DNA from: Wagnerdoeblera intermedia
GTDB taxonomy: Bacteria > Pseudomonadota > Alphaproteobacteria > Rhodobacterales > Rhodobacteraceae
Strand: one strand, 5' to 3'
Length of the DNA stretch: 64,000 nucleotides
Assembly: GCF_042647465.1 (NCBI RefSeq)
Contig: NZ_JBHRVN010000006.1
Part shown: positions 19,834-28,173 of the stretch, in pieces
How positions within the stretch are numbered: position 1 is the first letter of the stretch
How the letters are laid out: each line of letters begins with the position of its first letter
Program-made: the position numbers and the translations under genes
The notes under the pieces: generated by a model
Databases searched by the model: none
What the model was told of the DNA's origin: nothing
Seen by the model: only the letters and a program-made list of their open reading frames with translations

Positions 19834-20683
19834 GTCATGTTGACAAATGGCGTATCCAGAGACGGATCGACGTGATGTCAATGAAGCCGAGGAAGCTTTC
19901 CGCGGTTTTGTCGTAGCGGGTCGCGACACGCCTGGCGTTTTTGAGTTTGTTGAAGCAGCGTTCGACCAGATTACGCAGGCGATACAGGGAGCGATCGACA
20001 CCAATCCGCTTCTTGCGAGACTTGCGCATCGGTATCACGGGCAGGACGTTGCGCCCCTCCATGCCGTCTCTGATCTTGTCTGCATCGTAGCCGCGATCCG
20101 CGAGCAGCACACTCGGGCGGGGCAGATTATCCGCCATCACCAGATCGAAGCCGAGATAGTCTGACGTCTGGCCTGGCGTAATCTCTGTCCTCATGGGAAG
20201 CCCGTGTGCATTGACGAGGAGGTGGATCTTGGTCGTAAAGCCACCTCGAGAACGGCCGAAACCCTGTCGCGGAGTCCCCCTTTAGCGCCCGCTGCCTGAT
20301 GGTGGGCGCGGATCACGGTGCTGTCGATCATCTGCAGGGCACTTGGCACGGATCCGCTCTGGTTCAGGGCCTCCATGATGTCCTCCCAGAGCCCTGCCAA
20401 CGTCCAGCGCCGGAATTGCCGATAGACGCTCGACCATTTGCCGAACTCCCCGGGAAGATCGCGCCATGGCGCCCCGGTTCGGGCAATCCAGAAAATTCCA
20501 TCAAGAACGAGGCGGTGGTTGGTGGGTTTGCGCCCGTTCGGGGCGCGGACAGCGAAGATGAAGCGCTCAAAGAACGCCCATTCCTCGTCCGACATAAGGG
20601 CTCGTGCCAAACTGGCCTCCATCGCAGATGCCAGCTTGAAACATGATCAAAGCCTGATGTGAATCCCTTTTGTCAACACGTCC
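19833..20683 (-). mobile_element. IS5-family element, 851 bp (copy 2)
   Basis: The termini GGTCATGTTGACAAA and GGACGTGTTGACAAA (inverted) are preceded and followed by TA. It is the same type as 17787-18637 but differs at many synonymous positions, so it is a separate lineage and not a recent copy. It joins the end of the GT8 gene to a truncated SRAP gene. Confidence 0.88.
19835..20622 (-). CDS. IS5-family transposase, two frames (copy 2)
   Basis: The first frame (20191-20622) begins MEASLARALMSDEEWAFFER and the second (19835-20194) continues MRTEITPGQTSDYLGFDLVM, LLADRGYDADKI and LVERCFNKLKNARRVATRYD. Catalytic motifs match those of the element at 17787. The frames switch in the same AAAGGGGGA context. 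It appears complete. Confidence 0.86.
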
Positions 20684-21005
20684 TAGAGCCTTTCTCACCG
20701 GTCCATTCGTAGTAACCGCCGACAGGGATCAGACAGCGCCCGGATTTCCAGACAGAGCGAAAGGTTGCCTTTTCTTCGACCTCCTCAATGCGTGCATTGA
20801 TGGTATTGGCTTTCCAGTCTTTCAGCTCACCTTTATGCCAGAAGGGTATCAGCCCCCAGCGAGCCGTGAGGATTTCACCTCGGTGGTCGATGTAGATGTC
20901 TTGTGTGGGCTTAACGTTAAAGCGCTGGCTGATCGGCGTGATTTTAATCTCGCGCAGCTCGAACTCGGTTCCGAGCAGGTTTGGGTCTACGAAGCGTCCA
21001 CACAT
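20684..21005 (-). pseudogene. SRAP (YedK/HMCES-like) protein, 3' truncated
   Basis: The frame starts MCGRFVDPN at 21005, giving the essential Cys2 that forms a covalent link with abasic sites in DNA. It continues through FNVKPTQDI, RWGLIPFWHK, NARIEE and CLIPVGGYYEWTGEKGS. The IS5 element at 19833 cuts it after about 107 residues, removing the C-terminal half with the catalytic His-containing motif. The truncated protein is unlikely to work. It would have protected abasic sites in single-stranded DNA. It is often plasmid- or phage-borne in this group. Confidence 0.85.
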
Positions 21006-21117
21006 CTGCGATCCTCCCACACACTGGTCTGCCCTGGGGCGGACCGTGGTGACTTGAATATGTGCCTGTCCCTTACCTTCATGAACGGAGGCAGCCTCAT
21101 TTAGGTTGATCGCCTAT

Positions 21118-21306
21118 CATGACTTTTTGGGCGAGGTTGCGACCGTTCTTGTCTTTCTTAAAGATTCTTCTTTTTTACCAAAGGTAACCAATTGAACTTA
21201 CTTACTTAAAACACATCTACTGTGACCTATTGGGCGAGGTATCGTGACTTTTCGGGCGAGGTCAGGTGACTTTTGGGGCGAGGTAACATGACTTTTTGGG
21301 CGAGGT
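21118..21306 (+). repeat. Replicon 2 iterons
   Basis: Five direct copies approximate GTGACTTTTTGGGCGAGGT. One is isolated at 21118-21137. Four are in perfect 22-bp register, ending at 21240, 21262, 21284 and 21306. A sixth copy is inverted inside the rep2 gene at 21420-21439. The sequence differs from the replicon 1 iteron but shares the GTRACTTWTTGG core. Confidence 0.9.
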
Positions 21307-21376
21307 TAGCTCCCGTATCCGGGTACCTTTTATGTGTCTCAGGCGATAAAGGTTTGAACTGCCCTCCATAATCCTT

Positions 21377-21408
21377 ATTGTGACCGGAAAGATTTGTCAG
21401 GTCACAAT
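21377..21408. promoter_or_regulatory. rep2 operator-like inverted repeat
   Basis: ATTGTGACC (21377-21385) and GGTCACAAT (21400-21408) are perfect inverted 9-mers with a 14-base spacer, ending directly before the rep2 ATG. The same sequence and position occur before rep1. Confidence 0.7.
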
Positions 21409-21792
21409 ATGAGCGGTCAACCTCGCCCAAAAAGTCACGATAGCGGTACACTCTCAGCGTTTCAGCGCCGCGGTGAGGTGATTAAGCCAGCCGAGCTCAT
21501 CGAAGTGCGGGGCGGCGACAAGATCACTCTCACGGCCCGTCGCATTTACAACCAGCTTCTCGCCAATGCCTTCGGTCCTGACATGGCTTCTGATGGTCAG
21601 GAGTTCAGCATTCCTTTCACGGAGCTGCGCGGTAACCACACCTCCAACGATCGGGTCACGGAAGCCATCCTGAGCCTGATGCAGACGGTGGTCCGTGTTC
21701 GCATGACGGATGGGACCGAGCGGAATGTGCATCTGCTGGGAGCGACCGATATCGAGAAGAATGGCCCTAGTGTAGCCACCCTGCTCATCTAG
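21409..21792 (+). pseudogene. Rep_3 replication initiator (replicon 2), truncated by IS3
   Basis: The frame starts MSGQPRPKSHDSGTLSAFQR at ATG 21409 and follows rep1 closely (GEVIKPAELIEVRGGDKITL, ARRIYNQLLANAFGPDM, ELRGNHTSNDRVTEAI). It stops at residue 127, where an IS3 element begins; the TAG stop straddles the junction. The second winged-helix domain needed for iteron binding is missing and is not found after the IS. This replicon therefore probably cannot initiate by itself, although its iterons remain intact. Confidence 0.88.
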
Positions 21793-21855
21793 AGGTGGTC
21801 GCACGAATTCGGACCAGGAGCTAAGCTTTAGCGCCTGAGGAGGAACCGGTCCGAA

Positions 21856-22164
21856 ATGACGAAACGCAAGCGCTATTCTGCAGAGTTCAAGGCGAAGGTG
21901 GCTCTTGAAGCGATCCGCGAGGAACTGACGACGGCCGAGTTGGCCAGGAAATACGACATCCATCCGACAATGATTAGCGGCTGGAAGCGGACCGCGATCG
22001 AGAACATGGCCGCAGCCTTTGGCGGGGCGTCATCCGCCGAGCCGCAGATCTCTGCGGGTGAAGTCGAGAAGCTGCACGCGAAGATTGGCCAGCTCGTCAT
22101 TGAGCGGGATTTTTTGTCGGCAGCCTCCAGTCTCATTCTCGGGACTGGAGGCAAAAAGCGGTGA
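21856..22164 (+). CDS. IS3 transposase orfA (second type)
   Basis: This 102-residue protein begins MTKRKRYSAEFKAKVALEAI and has the HTH TTAELARKYDIHPTMISGWK. The coiled-coil stretch VEKLHAKIGQLVIERDFLSA fits the family. It is followed directly by the orfB region in another frame. orfA itself looks intact. Confidence 0.85.
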   Translation: MTKRKRYSAEFKAKVALEAIREELTTAELARKYDIHPTMISGWKRTAIENMAAAFGGASSAEPQISAGEVEKLHAKIGQLVIERDFLSAASSLILGTGGKKR

Positions 22165-22989
22165 AACAGGATCATCCCGACCTGAGCGTCCGGCGGCAAT
22201 GCAGCCTGCTGTCTCTGGCGCGGTCAGGCCTCTATAACAGCCCCGCGGCGAAAGCGCCGAGAACCTGACCTTCATGGACATCATCGATCGCCAGTTCCTT
22301 GAAACGCCGTGGTATGGGTCCCGGCAGATGGCTCGTCACATGCAGCGCCAAGGTCATAAATGTGGGCGACATCGGGTCCGCCGGCTGATGCGATTGATGC
22401 GTCTGGTGCCGATCTATCAGGCGCCAAAGACCAGCAAGAAGCATCCGGAACACAAGATTTATCCGTATCTTCTTAAGGGATTGGCCATCACCCGACCCAA
22501 TCAGTCTGGTGCACCGACATCAGTTACATTCCGATGCGCCGAGGCTTTCTGTATCTGGTCGCCATCATGGATTGGCACAGCCGAAAGGTGCTGAGCTGGC
22601 GGTTGTCGAACTCCATGGATGCCGGCTTTTGCGTGGAGGCCCTGAAGGAGGCGCTGGCCGGATATGGCCGGCCCGAGATTTTCAATTCGGATCAAGGCTC
22701 GCAATTCACCAGCACCGAGTTCACCGAGGTGCTGCTGGAGGCCAGGGTGAAGATTTCCATGGATGGGCGCGGGCGTTGGATCGACAACCGGATGATCGAA
22801 AGGCTGTGGCGATCGCTCAAATACGAATGCGTCTACCTGAATGCCTTCGAGACTGGCTCAGAGGCACGCAAGGGGATCGGGGCCTGGATCAGCTATTACA
22901 ATGAAAAACGACCGCACTCATCGCACGGGTTGCTGACGCCAGCCGAGGCCTATGATACCTCGGATCAGAACCTGAAAGCCGCCGTCTGA
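22161..22989 (+). pseudogene. IS3 orfB (second type), two frameshifts
   Basis: The full orfB can be followed from VKQDHPDLSVRRQCSLL through MDIIDRQFLETPWYGSRQMA to FNSDQGSQFTSTEF and ERLWRSLKYECVYL. It crosses frames twice: near 22245, where one G seems lost in GCGGCGAAAGC, and near 22503, where CAGTCTGG replaces the expected CAGGTCTGG at the first catalytic Asp motif. No single product contains the DDE triad. The element is probably immobile without help. Confidence 0.85.
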
Positions 22990-23119
22990 CATGAAACCCA
23001 TGCTAGAGCTTAGCTGAGCGGCAATCCGGTCCAAATTCCCGGACCACCTCTGACAGCCGACGCCGTGTCCGCGCTTGTTCGCTAAGAGCGGATGGGTTCT
23101 TCAAGCGATCAAAGATGCC

Positions 23120-23196
23120 AGCTATCTGGTAGCTATCGGATAGCTAATAAATAGTACAAATTTACTTAGTAGCTACCAGATAGCTATAAGCTATCC
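23120..23196. repeat. Partition-site repeats downstream of par cassette 2
   Basis: Repeats of GATAGCTA/TAGCTATC type occur, for example AGCTATCTGGTAGCTATC, GGATAGCTAATAAATAG and TAGCTACCAGATAGCTATAAG. They reach into the last codons of the parB-like gene (stop at 23184-23186). They match the block at 24191-24255 upstream of parA. Confidence 0.75.
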
Positions 23197-23495
23197 TTGA
23201 GGTTTTCCACCATTTTCTCAAAGGCTTCTGCGATACTAATTCCCTGCTCATCGGCCCAAGCATTCAAGGCTGCAATGGTATCTGGCTTGGCTTTAATGTT
23301 GATCTGAGCACTGCGCCCTGTACGGTGGCGGCGTTGTTGGGGTTTCGCCGGCGCAGTCGGCGCTTCACGACTTGTAAAACCTGCCACTGCAGCGGCCTCA
23401 ACCGGCGGCGCCGTCGTCTTCACCCGGGGCAGGGGAGCGAAGCCGCTCAGATCGCCCAGAGCATCTCCAAAGCCGATTTTCGCACGGGTGCTCAT
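23184..23495 (-). CDS. Small ParB-like RHH partition protein (cassette 2)
   Basis: This 103-residue protein has a long flexible N-terminus (FGDALGDLSGFAPLPR, then GFTSREAPTAPAKPQQRRHR) and a C-terminal RHH-like domain (AQINIKAKPDTIAALNAWAD followed by GISIAEAFEKMVENL). Its start overlaps the parA stop by 4 bases. It would bind the GATAGCTA repeats on both sides. The GFTSREAP segment and gene order match cassette 1, but the DNA-binding strand differs, consistent with different target repeats. Confidence 0.83.
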   Translation of the reverse strand: MSTRAKIGFGDALGDLSGFAPLPRVKTTAPPVEAAAVAGFTSREAPTAPAKPQQRRHRTGRSAQINIKAKPDTIAALNAWADEQGISIAEAFEKMVENLKDSL

Positions 23496-24163
23496 GCCAG
23501 GGCCTCCTTCAGCTTTGCCACCAGTTCACCCGCGAACTCCTGCGCGTTCTCAATCGCTTTGGGCAGGCCGGAAGTCGTCGTCGGGCTGAGGCCTGAGAGC
23601 GTGCCGCCGTAGTCAAAGAGATCCCGATAGGCCGCGCGCTCGACGATCGCCGTTTCAAAGACCGGCACACCAGCCTCCGTCAGCTCGCTGGTTACATTCT
23701 TCAGGCTGCGGGATTTGACGGCTGCGCTGGTCCGGGTGAGAACAACTGCATGAGGGATCGCGCGCCGCGCCATGCGGGCCTGGGTCGCGATCAGCCGCAG
23801 GATCTTCGCACCGCCCTTTGCATCCATGCCGGAGCCCTGGAGGGGGATCACAACGAAGTCCGAGAAGCCGATGGCATTGGCCACCATCAGAGAGGCGGTT
23901 CCCTCAAGATCAACGATGACGAACTGAGATCTGGCACTCTCGGCCTCAATCACATCTGCGATGCTCTCTTCCGTCACATCGGACAGGATGCGGATCGCTT
24001 CCGGCCGCCCGGGAAGATCGGCCCACTGGCTGATCCAACGCTCCGGGTCCGCATCGATAATCGAGACACTTGCGCCGTTCTCGGCCAGCATCGTGGCTGC
24101 GATCAGTGCAGTTGTGGTTTTGCCCGCGCCCCCTTTAGGGTTGGCGAATGAGATCACCGGCAT
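23492..24163 (-). CDS. parA: ParA-family partition ATPase (cassette 2)
   Basis: This protein of about 223 residues begins MPVISFANPKGGAGKTTTAL, with the deviant Walker A motif, then SIIDADPERWISQWADLPG and the Walker B strand FVIVDLEGTASL. The ATG at 24163 is preceded by AGGAG and starts the conserved domain; an upstream ATG at 24217 would run into the repeat block. It is a homologue of the ATPase at 14442 with the same motif order. It is transcribed away from the truncated rep2, so this cassette may once have belonged to replicon 2 or to another plasmid. Confidence 0.92.
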   Translation of the reverse strand: MPVISFANPKGGAGKTTTALIAATMLAENGASVSIIDADPERWISQWADLPGRPEAIRILSDVTEESIADVIEAESARSQFVIVDLEGTASLMVANAIGFSDFVVIPLQGSGMDAKGGAKILRLIATQARMARRAIPHAVVLTRTSAAVKSRSLKNVTSELTEAGVPVFETAIVERAAYRDLFDYGGTLSGLSPTTTSGLPKAIENAQEFAGELVAKLKEALA

Positions 24164-24190
24164 CTGCTGCTCCTGCCTGTTTTGGCCAGC

Positions 24191-24255
24191 ATCTATCCGA
24201 TAGCTATCCGATAGCAATATGGTAGCTAACAGATATCCGATAGCTACCAGATATC
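24191..24255. repeat. Partition-site repeats upstream of par cassette 2
   Basis: CTATCCGATAGCTATCCG, ATAGCAATATGGTAGC, TAACAGATATCCGATAGC and TACCAGATATC make a near-continuous array with a period of about 11-12 bases, directly before parA. The position suggests both centromere and operator function. Confidence 0.75.
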
Positions 24256-24358
24256 ATGTTGATTGTATCAGACGCACCTTGAGCTTCTGAGGTTCCAGGA
24301 CATGAAAATGGCCGGTGCCTTCCGGAACCGGCCATAAACAGACGACAGGGCAGGGGGC

Positions 24359-25666
24359 TCAGCCCCGGCCGACACCGTCCCAAGCCGTGAAACCTGCAGC
24401 AAGCACGGTCTCACGGTCGTAGATGTTCCTCAGGTCCGCCATGCGGGGCACCGCCATGCTGCCTGCGAGGCGTTTGAGATCCAGGGCGCGGAACTGGTTC
24501 CACTCGGTGAGGATCACCACGGCCTCAGCATCCTGCGCGGCCGTATAGGCGTCTTCCTCCCAGACCACGCCGGGCAGCAGAGCTTCACCTTCACGACGGC
24601 CATGGGGATCCACCACATGCACTTTCGCCCTTGCTCCGATCAGCGCCGGCACGATGGTGAGCGAAGGGGCTTCGCGCATATCATCGGTTTCAGGTTTAAA
24701 GGTGACGCCGAGCACGGCGATCTTGCGGCCGGCGACCTTGCCTTCGCAAAGGTCGAGGATCTTATCCACCATGCGACGGCGGACAGCGTCATTCACGGCG
24801 ATAACCGTCTCAGTAATACGCTGCGGCACACCATACTCCTGGCCAATACGGGCAAGCGCCGAGGTATCCTTCGGAAAACAGGAGCCACCATAGCCCGGGC
24901 CTGCGTGCAGGAACTTTGAGCCGATACGGCCATCGAGACCAATCCCCTTGGCCACGCCCTTCACATCGGCCCCGGCGCGCTCGCAGAGAGCTGCAATTTC
25001 ATTGATGAAGCTGATCTTCGTCGCGAGAAACGCATTGGCGGCATATTTGATCATCTCGGCGGTCTCGAGGCCCGTGTAGACGATCGGGAAGTCACGCAGG
25101 TAGAGCGGGCGGTAGATTGCCGCCATGACGGCTTTCGCTTTTTCACTCTCAACACCGACCACAACCCGATCAGGCTTCATGAAGTCCTCAATCGCCGCGC
25201 CTTCGCGCAGGAATTCGGGGTTCGCCGCAATGTCAAATCTGGCGCCAGGAACGGCAGCGCGTATCACTTCCGCGACCTTGCGATTGGTGCCGACGGGTAC
25301 CGTGGATTTCGTCACCACGACCGTATAGCCGGTCAGGGCTCGGCCGATTTCCTCAGCGGCTGCCATCACATACCGCAGATCCGCATGCCCATCCCCGCGC
25401 CTGGTTGGGGTTCCGACCGCGATGAAGACTGCATCTGCGCCGTCTACAGCCGAAACAAGATCTGTGCTGAACTTGAGCCGTCCAGCTGCAGCATTTCGTG
25501 CCAATACGTCCTCAAGGCCTGGCTCATAGATCGGTACCTGGCCTTTGCTGAGCTGTTCGATCTTTTCAGCGGATTTATCGACACAGATAACTTCGTGACC
25601 GAAGTCAGAAAAGCACACGCCGGATACCAGCCCGACATAGCCGGTGCCGACAACTGTAATTTTCAT
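24359..25666 (-). CDS. ugd: UDP-glucose 6-dehydrogenase
   Basis: This 435-residue enzyme oxidises UDP-glucose to UDP-glucuronate with two NAD+. The start MKITVVGTGYVGLVSGVCFS carries the NAD-binding GxGxxG. AVGTPTRRGDGHADLRYV and NPEFLREGAAIEDF are family motifs. GPGYGGSCFPKDT contains the catalytic Cys263. The length is typical. It diverges from the adjacent epimerase gene, which uses its product, with 135 bases between the two start codons; a shared promoter region lies at 25667-25801. It is codon-rich in GC like its neighbours. Confidence 0.95.
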   Translation of the reverse strand: MKITVVGTGYVGLVSGVCFSDFGHEVICVDKSAEKIEQLSKGQVPIYEPGLEDVLARNAAAGRLKFSTDLVSAVDGADAVFIAVGTPTRRGDGHADLRYVMAAAEEIGRALTGYTVVVTKSTVPVGTNRKVAEVIRAAVPGARFDIAANPEFLREGAAIEDFMKPDRVVVGVESEKAKAVMAAIYRPLYLRDFPIVYTGLETAEMIKYAANAFLATKISFINEIAALCERAGADVKGVAKGIGLDGRIGSKFLHAGPGYGGSCFPKDTSALARIGQEYGVPQRITETVIAVNDAVRRRMVDKILDLCEGKVAGRKIAVLGVTFKPETDDMREAPSLTIVPALIGARAKVHVVDPHGRREGEALLPGVVWEEDAYTAAQDAEAVVILTEWNQFRALDLKRLAGSMAVPRMADLRNIYDRETVLAAGFTAWDGVGRG

Positions 25667-25801
25667 ATCGAATATCCTATCGCAAAAGCTTCTTTTATCT
25701 CAGAAAAGGTAAAAATTTGCCTGCTATCCCGTAAGTTTACAGGCATTTTTCAGGATCAGAAAAGCATTATCTATTACGACAAAATGCGACAGGAGCCTTT
25801 G

Positions 25802-26815
25802 ATGACCCGCGTATTTCTGACCGGCTCAGCCGGGTTCATTGGGTTTCACCTCAGCCGCCTGCTGCTTGAGGAAGGCTTTACCGTTCACGGCTATGACGGG
25901 ATGACCGATTATTATGACGTCCGCCTGAAAGAGCGCCGGCACGCCATGCTGCTTCAGCACCCCAATTTCAGCGCCACCGAAGGGCTGCTTGAGGATCAGG
26001 CGCTGATTGACCGGGTGGCGGGTGAGTTTCGGCCCGATGTCATCGTCCATCTCGCCGCTCAGGCCGGGGTGCGCTACAGCCTCGAGAACCCGCGCGCCTA
26101 TCTCGATGCCAATGTCATCGGCAGCTTCAATGTGCTGGAGATCGCGCGGCGCCACGGGGTGCAGCATCTGCTCATGGCCTCCACCTCTTCGGTTTACGGC
26201 GCCAATGAAGAGATGCCCTTTCGCGAGACCGATAAGGCCGACACGCAGCTCACGATCTATGCAGCGACCAAAAAGGCCTCGGAGAGCATGGCGCATTCCT
26301 ATGCACATCTGTGGCACCTGCCGGTGACGATGTTTCGCTTCTTCACCGTCTATGGCCCCTGGGGCCGGCCCGATATGGCGCTTTATAAATTCACGGAAGC
26401 CATCCTCGGGGGGCGCCCCCTCGATATCTATAACCACGGCGAGATGTATCGCGACTTCACCTATGTCACCGATCTGGTGAAGGGGATCCGGCTGCTGATC
26501 GATGCGGTGCCGGTCCGCCCCGAAAGCGCCGCTGAGATTGCCCCGGGCGACAGCCTGTCACCGGTTGCCCCCTACCGGGTGGTGAACATCGGCAATTCTG
26601 ACCGGGTGAAGCTCACGGATTTCGTCGATGCCATTGAAGAGGCCACGGGCCGGACCGCCATCCGCAATTATATGGAGATGCAGAAAGGCGATGTCCCCGC
26701 CACCTGGGCGGAGGCATCGCTTCTGCAAAGCCTGACCGGCTATCGCCCGCAGACCGATGTCCGCAAAGGCGTGGCGGAATTTGTCGCCTGGTACCGCGCG
26801 TATTACGCCAGGTGA
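25802..26815 (+). CDS. UDP-glucuronate 4-epimerase-type NAD-dependent epimerase
   Basis: This 337-residue short-chain dehydrogenase begins MTRVFLTGSAGFIGFHLSRL (GxxGxxG NAD site). It has HLAAQAGVRYSLENP and the catalytic S/Y-x3-K residues at STSSVYG and Y153AATK157. FFTVYGPWGRPDMA is typical of UDP-glucuronate epimerases, which make UDP-galacturonate for surface polysaccharides. ATG 25802 follows CAGGAG and is preferred to a much longer frame from 25385. The 3' end overlaps the convergent phosphomannomutase gene by 13 bases. A fragment of a related gene remains at 29822-29872. Confidence 0.92.
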   Translation: MTRVFLTGSAGFIGFHLSRLLLEEGFTVHGYDGMTDYYDVRLKERRHAMLLQHPNFSATEGLLEDQALIDRVAGEFRPDVIVHLAAQAGVRYSLENPRAYLDANVIGSFNVLEIARRHGVQHLLMASTSSVYGANEEMPFRETDKADTQLTIYAATKKASESMAHSYAHLWHLPVTMFRFFTVYGPWGRPDMALYKFTEAILGGRPLDIYNHGEMYRDFTYVTDLVKGIRLLIDAVPVRPESAAEIAPGDSLSPVAPYRVVNIGNSDRVKLTDFVDAIEEATGRTAIRNYMEMQKGDVPATWAEASLLQSLTGYRPQTDVRKGVAEFVAWYRAYYAR

Positions 26816-28173
26816 GCCTTCAGGACCTCCAGCCCCCGGGCCAGCAGATCCCCGGCCTGCTCCGGGCTTTCGGCCTCGGTGTAAAGCCGCAGTTCCGGTG
26901 CATTGCCCGAGGGGCGCAGATGGATCACCCGGCCGGAAGCGAGATGGAGCCGCAGCCCGTCGGTGCGGTCCTGCGCAGAAAGGCTTTCCCCTAAGGGAGA
27001 GAGCAGCGCGGTGAAGTGCCCGTCCTCCAGTCGCGCCATCAGGGCACGGCTCGTCTCAGGGGCGATCTCTTCCAGACGGTCGGCGGCAGTGAAGCGCGCA
27101 GGCTCCGCTGCGATCAGGGCAGAGAGGCTGCGACCCGAAGCCCGCGCCAGCGCCAGGGGCGCGACCAGAGGCAAAAGGCTGTCCCGGGTCCAAAGCGGCG
27201 CAAGCGCGCCTGCCGCCATCTGCGCCTCAAAGCCCGCAAGGAAACCGCCATTGGCCTCATAGCCCGCAACCCGGCCCCCCGCCGCCTCCATCCCGGCGAT
27301 CACGAAGGGAGAGCCGATCTTCGTGCGGATCACCCGGCTAAAAGCGCCCGAACGCTCCACCCCGCTGTTGGAGCTGACCGGCGTGACCACCACCTCTGCC
27401 CCAAGGGCGCGCGCCGTGATCTGGCCCAGAAGATCGCCGGGCACGAGGGCGCCCCGCTCATCGGCCAGGAGCGGGCGATCGCCATCACCATCGGTGGAGA
27501 CCAGGGCATCAAGCCCGTGCTCCCGGCACCAGGCGGCGATGCGGGCGCGGATCTCAGCCGGAACCGCCTCGGTATCGACGGGGATAAAGGTCTCGCTGCG
27601 GCCCAGCCGCAGCACCTCTGCCCCAAGCCCCTCAAGAGCCCCGGCAATCAGATCGCGGCTGACGGCAGAATGCTCCCAGAGCCCGATCCTCAGACCCGAG
27701 AGCGCCTCCGGACCAAAGGCCCGGATATAGCGCTGCACCCAGGGCGTCGCAGCATCCGCCTGAGAAAGCGGTGCCGAAAGCCCCGCCGGAGCGCGGCCCA
27801 GGGCCGAAAGGATCGCCGCCTCATCGGTCTTGGTGATCTCTCCCCCGGGCAGATAGAACTTCAGCCCGTTGCGATCCGCCGGAATATGGCTGCCGGTGAC
27901 CATAATGGCCGCCGATCCCGCCGCCATCGCGGCCAGCGCGAGCGCCGGGGTCGGCACCGCGCCACAATCGGTCACCGCCACGCCCTCGGCCCGCGCGGCC
28001 CTTGCCACCGCGGCCGCAATCTCAGGCGAGGAGGCCCGCAGGTCGCGGCCGATATAAAGCCCGCGCCCCACCGGGCAGGCCGCCAGAAAGGCACGGGTGT
28101 AATCCCCGATCAGTTCAGAGGTCAGATCGCTGACCAGCCCTCTGAGGCCAGAGGTGCCGAATTTCGGTGCCAT
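26803..28173 (-). CDS. Phosphomannomutase (alpha-D-phosphohexomutase family)
   Basis: This 456-residue enzyme interconverts mannose 6-phosphate and mannose 1-phosphate. It has FGTSGLRG at the start, the phosphoserine loop TGSHIP (Ser95), the magnesium loop DGDGD (228-232), a sugar-binding ETS-like region and the C-terminal phosphate site RPSGNAPELR. Its start overlaps the stop of the upstream manC-like gene by one base, so the two are a coupled pair for GDP-mannose. Phosphoglucomutase activity is possible because the family is often bifunctional. Confidence 0.9.
   Translation of the reverse strand: MAPKFGTSGLRGLVSDLTSELIGDYTRAFLAACPVGRGLYIGRDLRASSPEIAAAVARAARAEGVAVTDCGAVPTPALALAAMAAGSAAIMVTGSHIPADRNGLKFYLPGGEITKTDEAAILSALGRAPAGLSAPLSQADAATPWVQRYIRAFGPEALSGLRIGLWEHSAVSRDLIAGALEGLGAEVLRLGRSETFIPVDTEAVPAEIRARIAAWCREHGLDALVSTDGDGDRPLLADERGALVPGDLLGQITARALGAEVVVTPVSSNSGVERSGAFSRVIRTKIGSPFVIAGMEAAGGRVAGYEANGGFLAGFEAQMAAGALAPLWTRDSLLPLVAPLALARASGRSLSALIAAEPARFTAADRLEEIAPETSRALMARLEDGHFTALLSPLGESLSAQDRTDGLRLHLASGRVIHLRPSGNAPELRLYTEAESPEQAGDLLARGLEVLKAHLA

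Larger units (their letters stand above)
21792..23050 (+). mobile_element. IS3-family element (second type), with damaged orfB
   Basis: The ends GAGGTGGTCGCACGAATTCG and, inverted, GAGGTGGTCCGGGAATTTGG match imperfectly. It is related to the IS3 at 58-1339 but clearly a different element. There is no target duplication, and the 3' part of rep2 is missing on the far side, suggesting an IS-mediated deletion. Confidence 0.85.

Noticed and set aside
25385..25801. N-terminal extension of the epimerase frame
   Set aside because: It overlaps the divergent ugd gene; the conserved domain and a good ribosome-binding site begin at 25802.
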